Origin: Montifringilla adamsi
Lineage: Eukaryota; Chordata; Aves; Passeriformes; Passeridae
Reading direction: 5' to 3'
Length of the DNA stretch: 64,000 bases
Assembly: GCA_017590115.1 (NCBI GenBank)
Contig: JAGGNK010006626.1
Coordinates: forward strand, 1 to 64,000
Numbering within the stretch: position 1 is the first letter of the stretch; each line of letters opens with the position of its first letter. Shown here one piece after another: positions 49,640 to 60,512 of the stretch. The notes beneath the pieces were generated by a model, which was not told the origin of the DNA, did not search any database, and saw only the letters and a list, made by a program, of their open reading frames with translations. A program made the position numbers and the translations under genes.

Positions 49640-50077
49640 GTGTCTGAATTGGAGAGACATGGATTTGAGAGATGGACCACTGGGTGGATAAAGAACTGGC
49701 TGGATGGCCAGTCACAAGGAGTTGTGGTCAAGGATTCATGGTCCATGTGGAGACCAGTGAGGAATGGTGTCCCTCAGGGGTCAGTGCTGGGGCCGATACT
49801 GCTCAACATCTTTGTCAGGGACACGGACAGTGGGATCAAGGGCACCCTCAGCAAGGCCACTGACAGCACCAGGCTGTGTGGGGCAGTGGACATGCTGGAG
49901 GAAAGAGATGGCATCCAGAGGGACCTGGACAGGCTTGAGAGCTGGGCCAGTGCAAACCTCATGGGGGTCAACAAAGCGAAGTGCAAGGTCCTACAGCTGG
50001 GTCATGGCAATCCCCGACACACCAACAGCTTGGGCAAAGTGACTGAGAGCAGCCCTGTGGTGAAAGATTTGGGGTGA
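49640..50077 (+). pseudogene. CR1 ORF2 RT C-terminal fragment
   Basis: The 145-aa plus frame includes [13 protein letters not shown], then [15 protein letters not shown] (RT motif B), and [10 protein letters not shown] followed by [15 protein letters not shown]. The catalytic FADD position reads KATDSTRL, so the second catalytic aspartates are lost. A frameshift separates it from motif A upstream. It is a dead RT segment of the host CR1. Confidence 0.8.
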
Positions 50078-50229
50078 TGGTAGATGAAAAACTCGATATT
50101 AACCAGTTCAGAAAGCCGAGGAAATCCTGGGCTGCATCAAAAGGAGCATGGCCTGCAGGCAAGGGAGGTGATTCTGCCCCTCTGCTCTGATGAGACCCCA
50201 GCTGGAGTCCAGCTCTGTTTCCCCCAACA

Positions 50230-50236
50230 TAAGAAG
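50230..50236. repeat. Left copy of 7-bp repeat taagaag (candidate CR1 TSD)
   Basis: taagaag ends the left part of the plus-strand CR1. The same 7-mer starts the right part at 53675-53681. Removing the minus-strand CR1 and one copy restores the expected CR1 text (cccaacataagaaggaca). Confidence 0.75.
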
Positions 50237-51024
50237 CACAGAATCGCAGAATGACTAGGTTGGAAGAGACCTTCAAGATCATAAAGTCCAACCCATTCCC
50301 CAACACCTCAACTAAACCATTGTACTGAGTGCAACATCCAGGCTTTTTTAAATACATCCAGGGATGGTGACTGCACCACCTCCCCAAGCAGGCCATTCCA
50401 GTATTTTATGACTCTTTCCATAAAAAACTTTCTCCTAATATCCAACTTATATTTCTCTTGGCGCAGCTTGAGACTGTGTTCTCTGATTCTGTCTCTCGCT
50501 GCCTGGTGAAAGAGACCAACCCCACCTGACCACAGCCACCTTTCAGGGAGTTGTAGAGAGTGATAAGGTCACCCCTGAATCTCCTTTTCTCCAGGCTAAA
50601 CGCCCCCCTCTCCCTCAGTCGCTCCTCACAGGGTTTGTGTTCCAAGCCCCTCACCAACCTCGTTGCCCCCTCCAGCGTCTCAGGGTCCTTCCCAAACTGA
50701 GGGGCCAGAGCTGGGCACAGCACTCAAGGTGCTGCCCGACCAGTGCCGAGTACAGGGGAAGGGTGACCTCCCTGCTCCTGCTGGCCTCACCGCTCCTGAC
50801 ACAGGCCAGGATGCCTTTGGCCTTCCTGGCCACCAGGGCTCACTGCTGGCTCATGTTCAGCTGCTGTCACCAGCACCCCCAGGTCCCTTTCTGCCTGGGC
50901 ACTGTCCAGCCACACCGTCCCCAGCCTGTAATGCTGCAGGGGGTTATTGTGGCCAAAATGCAGGACTCGGCACTTGGACTTATGAAACATTATCCCGTTC
51001 GATTCCACCCATCCATCCAAATGT

Positions 51025-51131
51025 TCCAGGTCTCTCTGCAGAACCCTCCTACCTTCCAACAGATTGACACATGGTCCCAGCTCGGGGTTGTCTGCAAATT
51101 TAATAATGAAAGACTCAATCCCCTCATCCAT
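51025..51131 (-). repeat. 107-bp segment, copy 1 (left of gap)
   Basis: It aligns without indels to 51421-51527 with 7 differences by my count (about 93.5% identity), six of them transitions. It codes for part of CR1 RT around the FADN site, and it stops exactly at the N gap. Confidence 0.9.
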
Positions 51132-51420
51132 NNNNNNNNNNNNNNNNNNNNNNNNNNNNNNNNNNNNNNNNNNNNNNNNNNNNNNNNNNNNNNNNNNNNN
51201 NNNNNNNNNNNNNNNNNNNNNNNNNNNNNNNNNNNNNNNNNNNNNNNNNNNNNNNNNNNNNNNNNNNNNNNNNNNNNNNNNNNNNNNNNNNNNNNNNNNN
51301 NNNNNNNNNNNNNNNNNNNNNNNNNNNNNNNNNNNNNNNNNNNNNNNNNNNNNNNNNNNNNNNNNNNNNNNNNNNNNNNNNNNNNNNNNNNNNNNNNNNN
51401 NNNNNNNNNNNNNNNNNNNN
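51132..51420. other. Assembly gap, 289 N
   Basis: A run of N interrupts the nested CR1. The frames that appear to cross it on both strands are artefacts of translating N as X. The length is not a round placeholder, so it may be an estimated gap. Confidence 0.98.
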
Positions 51421-51527
51421 TCCAGACCTCTCTGCAGAGCCCTCCTACCTTCCAACAGATTGACACACGATCCCAGCTCAGGGTTGTCTGCAAATTTACT
51501 AATGAAAGACTCAATCCCCTCATCCAT
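51421..51527 (-). repeat. 107-bp segment, copy 2 (right of gap)
   Basis: Copy of 51025-51131 immediately right of the gap. It shares the derived FADN-PELG residues with copy 1 but differs at seven bases. See the findings for what this may mean. Confidence 0.9.
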
Positions 51528-51620
51528 GTCATCAATAAAGATATTAAACAGAACTGGCCCCAGCACAGACCCCTGAAGGGACACCACTGATGAGCAGCCA
51601 CCAGCTGGATGCAGCACCAT

Positions 51621-52388
51621 TCACCACCACCCTCTGGGCCGGCCATCCAGCCAGTTCCTAACCCAGCACAGAGTGCTCCTGTCCGAGCCATGGGCTGCCA
51701 GCTTTTCCAGGAGTGTGCTGTGGGAGACAGTCTCAAAGGCCTTGCTGAAGTCCAGGTACACAACATCCACAGCCTTTCCTGCATCCACCAGGCAGATCAC
51801 CTGGCCATAAAAGGAGACCAGGTTGGTCAAACACAACCCACCCCTCCTAAACCCATGCTGTCTGGGTCTGATACCCTGGCCATCCTGTAAGTGCTGTGTG
51901 ATGACACTCAGTATAAACTGTTCCATAACCTTGCCTGGTACTGAGGTCAGGCCAACCAGCCTATAATTAACAAGGTCCTCCTTCCCACCCTTTTTATGAA
52001 TGGCAGTCACATTGGCCAGCTTCCAGTCCTCTGGAACCTCACCAGTGATCCAGGACTGTTGGTAAATAATGGAGAGCGGCTTCACAAGCTCATCTGCCAG
52101 CTTCCTCATCACCCTGGGATGGATCCCATCTGGTCCCATGGATTTATGAACATCCAAGCAGCTCAGCAGTTCTTTGACTGACTCCTCTTGGATAATGGGG
52201 GGACCATTCTGCTCCCTGATACCATCTACCAACCCAGGAGGACAGCTGTCCTGAGGACAAGCCATCTTCCCACTAAAGACTGAGGCAAAGAAGGTGTTAA
52301 GCACTTCTAACTTCTCCTCAACTGCAGTTGCTAAGTTCCCTCCCATCCAGTAGAGAGCAAAGGCTGGTCTTGCCCTCCCTTTTGCCAT
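51621..52388 (-). pseudogene. CR1 ORF2 reverse transcriptase, best-preserved piece
   Basis: This 255-aa open minus-strand frame spans the N-terminal and finger/palm parts of a CR1 RT. Blocks in order are LNTFFASVF, GPDGIHPRVMRKLADE, LANVTAIHKKG, VNYRLVGLTSVPGK (usual YRPVSLTS), QHGFRRG (usual QHGFTKG) and DVVYLDFSKAFETVSH (motif A, usual FDTVSH). A frameshift after NWLDGRP moves the reading frame. In the next frame (50787-51620) motif [16 protein letters not shown] is intact, but the catalytic FADD reads FADN. The lost second aspartate and the frameshift mean no active RT. Confidence 0.85.
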
Positions 52389-52533
52389 TAATATATTTGT
52401 AAAAACACATTTTATTACCCTTTACAAAGTAGCCAAATTAAGTTTGAACTAAGCTTTGGCCTTCCTAATTTTTTTCCTACATCCCCTAGCAGCCCTCTTA
52501 AATATTTTCTGAGACCTGACCCTCCTTTCAAAG

Positions 52534-52604
52534 ATGATACATCCTCTTTTTATTTATTATTATTATTTTATTATATTTTATCATATATATATGATACATC
52601 CTCT
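52534..52604. repeat. 14-bp direct repeat bracketing AT microsatellite in CR1
   Basis: atgatacatcctct occurs at 52534-52547 and 52591-52604, bracketing 43 bp of ttattatt/atat-rich sequence. It lies inside the nested CR1 and disrupts its coding frame. It is probably a slippage or small duplication product. Confidence 0.85.
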
Positions 52605-53674
52605 ATTTTATTATAAGTTACTTCAAAACCTCATTGCCCATCCAGGCTGGACATTTGCCTCATTGTCTCGTCTTTCAGTACACAGGGACAGTCTGTCCTT
52701 GTGCTATCAGGATCTCTGTTTTGAAGCACACCCACCTTTCCTGGACTCCTTTGTTTTTAAGGGCTGCTTCCCAAGGAACTCTCTGAAGAAGTCACCTAAA
52801 TAGGCCAAAGTCTGCCCTCTGGGAGTCCCATGTAAGAGTCTTATTGATGTTCCTCCTCATTTCACCAAATGTTGAGAACTCTATAACTTCATGACCACTG
52901 TGCCCCAAACCACCACATCTCCCTCCAGCCCATCTCTATTTGCAAAAAACAGGTCTAACATAGTGACTCCCCTGGTGGCTCATTCATCAGCTGCAACAAA
53001 AAGCAGTCCTCCACACACTCTTGCCTGGAAGTTCTTAGAGTGGAAGTTTTCTTTGTATTAAATTCCCAGCAGATGTCTGGTAGGTTGAAGTCACCTACAA
53101 AACAAGGGCTGGTGATCCTGAAACATTCTCTAGCTACTTACAGAATAAGTTGTCCATCTCTTCTTCCTGTTTGGGTGAATGATAACACATTCCCACTAGG
53201 ATGTCAGCCTTGTTGGTGTTCCCTTCAATTCTTACCCATAAGCATTCAACTTCATCATTAGTTTCAATACCCATGGCATCAAAAGCCTCCCTAGTATAAA
53301 TACACCCACCATGATTAGACTTTCCTTTTTGATGTTAGAGGTGGTGATCCCTCTGACAGATAAAGAGTAATTGGGAGACTCACTGGGCAGATTCTTTTCT
53401 TCTTTTCTTCTGGCTGACCCTGTAGATCCAGGGCCACATACCTATTCTGAAGTGGCACCTGGACAGATGGTGAAGGTCGGGAGGAACTTTTATTACGTCC
53501 CTAAGTAGGGACCCATATCCACTCCTCTGCATCCACCAGGTGTCCTCCAACTGCCTGACAGTGGGAACATGGAAGTCCTCTGACTCCTCGTGGGCCTTCC
53601 TCAAGGATGGAAGGGTGGAACTCCACCAATCTATTTCCTTTCACTTTCTCTAATACTCCTTAGCCTTTCAAGGC

Positions 53675-54125
53675 TAAGAAGGACAAAAAACTGCTAGAGC
53701 AAGTCCAGAGGAGGCCATGAAGCTGATAAGAGGACTGACACACCTCCCCTATGAAGACAGAGTGAGAAAGTTGGGTGTGTTCAGTCTGGAAAAGAGAAGG
53801 TTGTGTGAAAACCTCAAAACAACCTTCCAGTATCTGAAGGAGCCTCGGGGAAGGGGCTCTTCATCAGAAACTGTAGTGATAGACAAGGAATAATGCAGTA
53901 AACTGCAAGAAGGTAAATTTAGGTTAGGTATTATGAAGAAATTCTTTACTGTGTGACTGGTGAGACAGTGGAACAGGTTGCCCAAGAAGGCTGTGGATGC
54001 CCTAGCCCTGGGAGTGTTGAAGCCACGTTGCATAAGGTCTTGAGACACCTGCTCGAGTTAGAGGTGCCCTGCCCACAGAAGCAGGGACTGGGACATTCCA
54101 ACCCTTAACATTCTATGGTTCTGTA
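53675..54125 (+). mobile_element. CR1 LINE, plus strand, 3' end (right part of host)
   Basis: It starts with taagaaggacaaaaaactgc, continuing the CR1 that broke at 50236. It goes on through agtccagaggaggccatgaa, ccctatgaagacagagtgag, cagtggaacaggttgccca and the tail cattctatggttctgt at about 54125. With 49371-50236 it forms one plus-strand CR1 of about 1.3 kb net length, older than the minus-strand insertion. Confidence 0.9.
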
Positions 54126-54451
54126 ACCTCATTTGTATACTGCTTGCCCATGGACATGGCTGCCAAGACTTTGGAGGGATGTGCTGCCTCAATACCTCTT
54201 CACACTCAGAAACCATCCACTCAAGCATCCAGAATCTGAGGGAGCAAATAAAAGACTTAAAGGTGGAAAAATACCCAGACTGCATCAATGAAGTTTTTGG
54301 ACAGTGGGGTTTCACAGGATAGGTTGCATCTTTTGTCAAAGGAATTTTTTTTATTGTAATAATTGGTTTTATTCTTAGTCATGTTTCCCTGTCTAGTTAA
54401 GTTTGTGCAGAAATCTATTGAGGAGGTCTTCTTAGTAAGAAAAAACAGGGG
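54126..54451 (+). other. Possible 3' internal end of an endogenous retrovirus
   Basis: No coding frame is recognised, but the block ends in a 15-nt purine-rich run, aagaaaaaacagggg (54437-54451), immediately before the TGTTGTAG of the next block. That is where a polypurine tract precedes a 3' LTR. The minus-strand frames across it are uninformative. Confidence 0.4.
54437..54451 (+). promoter_or_regulatory. Putative polypurine tract
   Basis: This 15-nt purine-rich run, ending in GGGG, abuts the TG start of the LTR-like block. It would prime plus-strand DNA synthesis in a retrovirus, and supports the LTR being a 3' LTR rather than a solo one. Confidence 0.45.
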
Positions 54452-54881
54452 TGTTGTAGCATTCCATGAACTCTGTCCCCTTAGCCAATTCCCAAGCACA
54501 CTGCCCTGGAAAGACCTACCATAGAGATTCCTTGTTTGGGAAAAGACAAGACTCCCACATGGACTTCTGTCTCACTGATCCCTGTATTTCATAACTTCTC
54601 CTGGTTTTTCCTTTCCCTGTTTCCTCACCAGGTTTGGTACCCCTGGTGGCCACCTCCCCTCCCCTGGAGACCGACTCCCTTTGCCCTGCCCACCCCTTCC
54701 CCTTAAGCTGTCTGCAGGATGTGGTTGTTCCCGTTTTGCCTGGGCTCCCTTCAGCCACCACATGTGATATGCTTTGCTGAAATAAAATCCTGCCAAAGGA
54801 TTCTTCTGCCTCTCTCACTGAGCCAGGTGTGGTGAGTGTTGTGTGTGGATCTGATTGCATAGCCTGAACGTTAATCCCACA
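54452..54881 (+). mobile_element. Putative LTR (3' LTR of a decayed provirus)
   Basis: It starts TGTTGTAGCATTCC directly after a polypurine tract. A GC/pyrimidine-rich mid-section (54640-54710) leads to AATAAA at 54781-54786, followed by a U5-like tail ending near cccaca (54881). Alternative ends are 54893 (ctaca) or 54913 (gaaca). No target-site duplication was found at any of these, as expected if the upstream part of the provirus was lost. The minus-strand frame 54516-54938 is antisense to it. Confidence 0.5.
54781..54786 (+). terminator. AATAAA poly(A) signal of the 54-kb LTR
   Basis: Canonical hexamer about 100 bp before the likely LTR end, the normal R-region position. It is the main orientation evidence for this element. 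Confidence 0.5.
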
Positions 54882-57800
54882 TGCTTTTCTACAGAGGAGA
54901 TTTGTTGGGAACAGGTAATAGACAGCAGCATCCAGCATCTAACTCCCACATTTTTACTCATTTCTAACAATACATCTTACATTTTGCTCCTTGGTTAATT
55001 TTTCATAACTTTCTGTTTTCACCAAGGTGTGATATAGGCAAATATTTAAGGAATTTGGCTTCCAAAGTTGCTTAGCACTGGCTTATTTACAGTGGTGTAT
55101 GAATTTATCAAACAGTAAAAATGCAATGTGCTCTGTAAGATAAACTGTCTTGGGCTGGTCAGCAAATTAGACAGAAAAGCTGGCTTAGCCCTAACAATAA
55201 CTTGAATTTCTATAGTTCATGAATGGTGATGACATCCTATTCACTTTGCAAGGAGAACTGTGGTTTTGTAAAGCATAAAACCCCACTAGCCTGTCTGGAA
55301 GTGAACTTAAGTGGCAAACTAAATTATAGTATTACCTATTGCTACCACAGTCCAGGGCTCAACGTCAGTATCAGGAGGAAGGGAGAGCAGTATGGAGCAG
55401 TCTTTCTCAATCCCTTTCTTCGTTTTCTAGGATACTCAAATCATCCTATTCAAGAGCCCAGGGTCTCCATCCTCATGATCTTCACCAAAGTTTATTCCTC
55501 ACTTTTTCCTTCCCCACATTTTATTGTTTGTCTCCTGTTTAATAACACATGGCAGTGCCATGTTCTCTGCAGCACTGTTGTGAGTTTCTGACCAGAAAGG
55601 CAAAAGACAATCCTTTAAACAGCCTGTTATTGAAAAATGTTTGACAAATCTTTGAATGGTTTGCTTTGCATGTTGTGCTACTCTTTCTTCACCAGTCTTG
55701 CTGCCTGTGGGACACTGAAAGAAAGCCTTAGCTGTGTTTTCTCTGAAGGTTTAAGATATTTACCACCTCCCATTGTTTGGGCAGCACCTTTACCAGAGGT
55801 TACTTCCCATACAGCAGGGATAGTTCAAGAAATGTATATACATATCCTAGCCTGCGTTCTTAGCTTAAACTGATGATACAAATGGGTCAGAGCTGAAACA
55901 TCAGACTGTGATTTGGGGAGGAGATAAGATGCATATTTGCTTCTGCTTCAAAGAGAGGGACATAGAAGATAACTGAGGAAAACACCTTTGATTGCCACAG
56001 CAAACGGCACAGCTAATCTGCAATAGCCAGCTGGTAAAGGCATATTTTATTTTGTGGGTGATTTTCTTGTTCTGTTATCCAAGATCCAGTTCATTTCAGT
56101 CAAATCCTTCTTTTTTACATAAAAACTTTGGCTTTTACTTTAATACTGTATAAAGCCCCATCAAATAATTGGTTTGTTTTTCCATAATAGAATTGATTTC
56201 TACAGCAAGTGAGTCACCGTGACTTAAAAACAAAAAATCTAAGATGCAATAAAAGAATAAGAGAGAGACATTGTAGCTTGTAACAAAGCTTTTTGTAACA
56301 GGAAAAGATGCTTTCTTAAAAAAATTAATTCTCAGAAAGATATTTTCTTATTTCTTATTAGGAGACAAAAGGAAGTTTTCCATGATAAAAAGGGTCCTCT
56401 TTTCTCTGAAAAATTTTCTCATTTGCAATTGTTATTCAAAAGGTGTTTGTCTGGCCCTTTCAGGAACATGTTTATGGGCTCACTCTTTCAAGAGTGTTTG
56501 CAGTGTTATGCAACTTGTTATCTCACTTGGTTGTTGGCCCACAGAGAGCACTGTCAGGCACCACAGAGCAGCATCCTTTCAACCTGCCCTGCCCAAACTC
56601 TTGAAAATACAATCAGACCTTGCCATTTGAGTTCAATAACTAAATTTTAACTAGTCTGTAGAAACGTATAATTATCACATCCTGCAATACAATATTTTAA
56701 CAAGGAATTAAGGAGAGGGGTGGAACAAGGACTTCTGTACAGATTACACGAGTCTGGAAATGAAAGGGGTGATTTCACTGTACTGAATTTCCTCCCAGAA
56801 ATAATCATTTTTGTTCATTCCTAAGGAGGATACTCTTTTCCCTATTACATCCAAGCAGTATTCATGGGTGGAAAGCAGATGACTGTTGTCATTCTCCTTG
56901 CATAAATTTCTATACATTCCATTGCATTGTACACTGTATGTAAATTTACTGTCTTGGTCCTAGATTGGTTATCCAGAAATAAAAACAGAACCGACTGACA
57001 GCTTTTGATTTCAAAAGTCTTTGTATGACTGTTACAATGCAAATGGTCATGCAGTGATGGGCCACACATCAGAGTGTTTAGGAACCATTAAAAAAAAAAA
57101 AAAGTCTTTATATAAAGGACCACAAATTTACCTTATTGAATATAAGTAGAAATATTTTTAATTGTCCTTGAGACCTGAAAATTATGTCCTGAAATCTTTA
57201 AGAACTAATTTACAATGAGGTAATAAAATGTCTATTCCTCCTGTCCATTTTTCCCTCCACTCCAAAATGTTTTCACTCCTCTTTCCCTCTCCTGAGCTGC
57301 TGGAGCACACTTCTGAGCATTTGAGGCAGTATGGTATCATTTTGGAGGGGTTTTGCTCAGCCAAAAGAATGGAACTGCGTGACCATAGTAACCACATAGG
57401 GAATGTGATCAGGAAATGTAGTTAGGCATATAGCAAAACACCTCCAAGATCTCATCTGGCATCTCATTTCTCAACAGAAGTGGGATATGGGACATGGCAA
57501 TGGCTGCAGCTCTACAATGAATTTAACAGCAGTGCTTTCTAGCCCATTCATATAATTTTAGATACATTTGTTTCTCTTCTTCTGGTCTCCAAGATAACAG
57601 CTGGCAAAAGAAAATACTTGCAGATGAATATTTATTTTGTGGGGAACATAATAGTTTCCATATACATAAGCTCAAAATAATGTCTGGTTTCATTGGAAGT
57701 TGTCGTAGAAATAGTGTCTTTATTATTTTTTAATTAAAGCATTTGGGTTGATGCTTTTTTTTACAGAAAAAAAATGCCAAAAGTGGGTAATGAAAAAAAA

Positions 57801-58690
57801 AAAGAAATAATCTGCTAGATGTGATAATCACTTTATATTACTTCCTTTGACTAGTTTTTGGTTCTGTTTCCAATATATATTGAACTGTCCTTTGGATATG
57901 ATTTTGGTCTTCAATTAGTTTAATGCCTTTTTCACACTCAGGGATATTACTATTCTACTGGAAGAAGCAAGACTGTAATCAGGTTTCCCATCTTTCTTCA
58001 CAGTACAATTGTCACAACGTATTTGTTGTCTTCATAGCACACAGCTTTCTTTCTTGGTCAGTATGAACTGTGGTTGGTTCCTTTATGCCCTGCTCTACTT
58101 AGCTGATCTCAACTGATTATCTTACATTTGGATGACATTTTTTGTTAAAATAGGTAATAAAATTAGGTAAAGGTAACAGAAATCCACACTGTAATGCTTG
58201 CCAGCGTAGCTACAGTTGATATTTTGGAAGTTATTTATAAAATTACTGCTGGTCTTTTTCCCATTTAAGTGAAATAACAAATGTTAAAGCTGCTTCTGCA
58301 ATAAAGAAAGCATTTCAAATGCCAGGAAAAATAAATTTGAATAATCTGCTATCCTACCAGGAAAATAAGAATTGCAAGGGTTAAGTAAATCCCATACAAC
58401 TAACAAATAGGTTAAACCATTTGGAGAGGCATAGAATATGTAGCATATGGATTTAAATTTCTCTGGCTTCTAAAGAAAACATGCTAGACTTTATACCTAT
58501 AAACATTTCTGTTGTAGAGCTTGATTGAGACTTCTGATGTGTATGTAGGAGATTAATTCTTCTTGACCTGCAACCTCACAAAGAGACTTAATTTATACAG
58601 GATATTTAAGAGACTTATACACACTGGAAAAAATGGAACAGCTACTTAACACGAAATGTATTTTTAAAGTGGGTATGTGTCACTGTTCTC

Positions 58691-58723
58691 TTAATATCTC
58701 ACTGGAAAGCAGTGAGATATTAA
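58691..58723. repeat. Perfect 14-bp inverted repeat, 5-nt loop
   Basis: ttaatatctcactg (58691-58704) and cagtgagatattaa (58710-58723) are exact reverse complements around gaaag. Beyond the stem, ttctc on the left and gagaa on the right could pair across an asymmetric bulge. No U run or flanking promoter is evident. Confidence 0.9.
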
Positions 58724-60458
58724 AATGAATTGAGAAGGCCACTTCAAAATCCTGTATATTGACATTATTCATCTGTACTCATGAGTGGTATAGCCTATCC
58801 TATTTTCATTTTTGTAAGAACTTAGATTCAATTTTTTAATTTTAATTTTTAACATTAATAGTAGAATGTGGCATTTAAGGAGGGAAAAAGCTGCATGAGG
58901 AAAAAAAATGCTGTATGAGGAAACACAATCCACAGTATTTGTTTCCCTATATTTTGTCCTGAAATCTTCCCTTGGGCCCAGGCCATGAAGGAGAGAGGAC
59001 TTTGGCCCAGTACCGTTCCATCAAATCTTGTTCTTCTGGCGTGAGAAGTCCCTGTCCCAAAGCAAAACACAGATGAAAAGGTCTGAAATGTTTCCATCTT
59101 TAGAGATTCTCACAGAAAAATATAATGTGGGTCTTTGCACAGTAGCATTGAGCTTTGTTTCCCAGAGCTTTTTCTTTCTCCCAGAAAACTCTCCAAAATG
59201 GGCCACTAAGTTGTCTTGTTTTCATAAGATATTGCATTGAACTTCAGGGCTTGTCTTGCAGGAATTTTTCTGGAAGAAGTGTGCTGTAAGGAGTTTGTTC
59301 CACTGTGGGAATTTTTCCTGGATTTCAGAGAGAGGGAGCTTTCAAATAACACCCAATATGGCAGCTGAGAGATGCTTCATTTGCTTTAAGCTATTATGGT
59401 ATGTCCATGGGACCTGCCTGAAAAATGTACAAATTCCAGTCACTTCTTTTCTAGAAGCTTATTCTTTGGCAGTCTGCTCTTCTAAACTGTTGCTGTAATT
59501 GACTTTTCCCTTTAGCACTAGTCCACTGAAAGTGTTTTTAAAAACCCTTGTCAGAGAAGGGCTGTTTAACTTTTAGATTACATTTTCAACAGCTCCTATT
59601 TATTCTTTTAATTGCCTCTCTAGTTCCAGATTGTTTATAAGCAAAACCACATTGCTTTTCCTTCTTTGTCCACTTAGGTGAGAGATGTAAACTCCTGGAG
59701 CATTCACTCTTCTAAAACACAGAGGGTTTAGAGACAATTTATCCTGTACATTAACATTAAAGTAACCAATCTCTCTGAGCAGTTTTTAGCATGCAAGTGC
59801 TAGTTACTATAAGATAAGCTTGCAAAAAACTATTAAATTAACTGGCATTGTGTGTCTTTTGGTGCACTTTTCCTATTTCTTATTATTTTTTGAAAATATT
59901 TTTAAACAAAATCTGTTGGCACAGTTTTACCTTCAGCTGTCCAGAAGTCAAGACTGTACTTTTATTTCTGCTGGCACTTTTTCCATTGTCCAGCTCAGAT
60001 AGTGCCCTGAACATCAGAGAAATCTTATTTTTATAGGAAATTTGACATTTTAGAAAATATGTTTGGTCCAGGGAGGGTTTTAAATAAAACAATTAGAGAA
60101 AAAGAGAGAAAGTGTTGCTAAACACAGGAGTTTTTATTCCAGGTTTATAAGAGTCCTTTTCTTCCCTCCTTTCCCTAAGGAATGGCTCACAGCTAAAACA
60201 GGAGAATCAAGTAACAGCCAGTTTGTACATTTGTTTTTACCTCATGCAGATAGACAAGTCTGCAGGCATTTTGTAGCAAGCATGAAGATCCATAATCCAA
60301 GCTTCCCATTTACAACAAACCCACATTCTTGTGCATCTCTTTGCATCCCTGACTGACGTGCTGGGGCATTTCTGCAGTAATGTTTGTCAGCTCTTGTAAC
60401 TGGATTTAGGTTGCCAATTTCTGCCCTGAAGACACAGTCATGTTGTGTCTGAGACATA

Positions 60459-60464
<6 letters not shown>

Positions 60465-60506
<42 letters not shown>
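60465..60506. repeat. 42-nt poly(A) tract
   Basis: An uninterrupted run of 42 A. I see no AATAAA just upstream and no recognisable retrocopy or SINE body before it, so it may be a simple expanded A tract or the tail of an unrecognised retroinsert on the plus strand. Its reverse complement explains the poly-F frame at 60242-60532. Confidence 0.95.

Positions 60507-60512
<6 letters not shown>

Larger units (their letters stand above)
49371..50236 (+). mobile_element. CR1 LINE, plus strand, left part (host of nested CR1)
   Basis: It begins within RT coding sequence (gggaaactactcagtctcac, aaagatcatgtaaaagattc, ctctgctaaggcacatggg). It continues through motif A (cacaaagtctttgacactgt) and the VPQGSVLGP block to tctgcccctctgctctgatg, and stops at cccaacataagaag. 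The next CR1 bases are found at 53675 (taagaaggacaaaaaactgc), after a 3.4-kb minus-strand CR1. It is 5'-truncated. Confidence 0.9.
50237..53674 (-). mobile_element. CR1 LINE, minus strand, about 3.4 kb, nested in plus CR1
   Basis: The left edge (cacagaatcgcagaatgact, aggttggaagagacc) is the reversed CR1 3' end. In order it carries the 3' region and ORF2 C-terminus (50237-51131), an N gap (51132-51420), the RT domain (51421-52400) and an endonuclease-side region. There, at 53081-53096 on the minus strand, VGDFNL matches the AP-endonuclease GDFN block. Stops and frameshifts are frequent in the endonuclease part but fewer in the RT. The length, including 289 N, approaches but does not reach a full-length CR1. 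It is flanked by the 7-mer taagaag. Confidence 0.9.

Noticed and set aside
50637..51784. Long frames crossing the gap on both strands (317, 277, 264 and 170 aa)
   Set aside because: They run through 289 N translated as X and overlie CR1 sequence. The real content is broken CR1 ORF2 on the minus strand.
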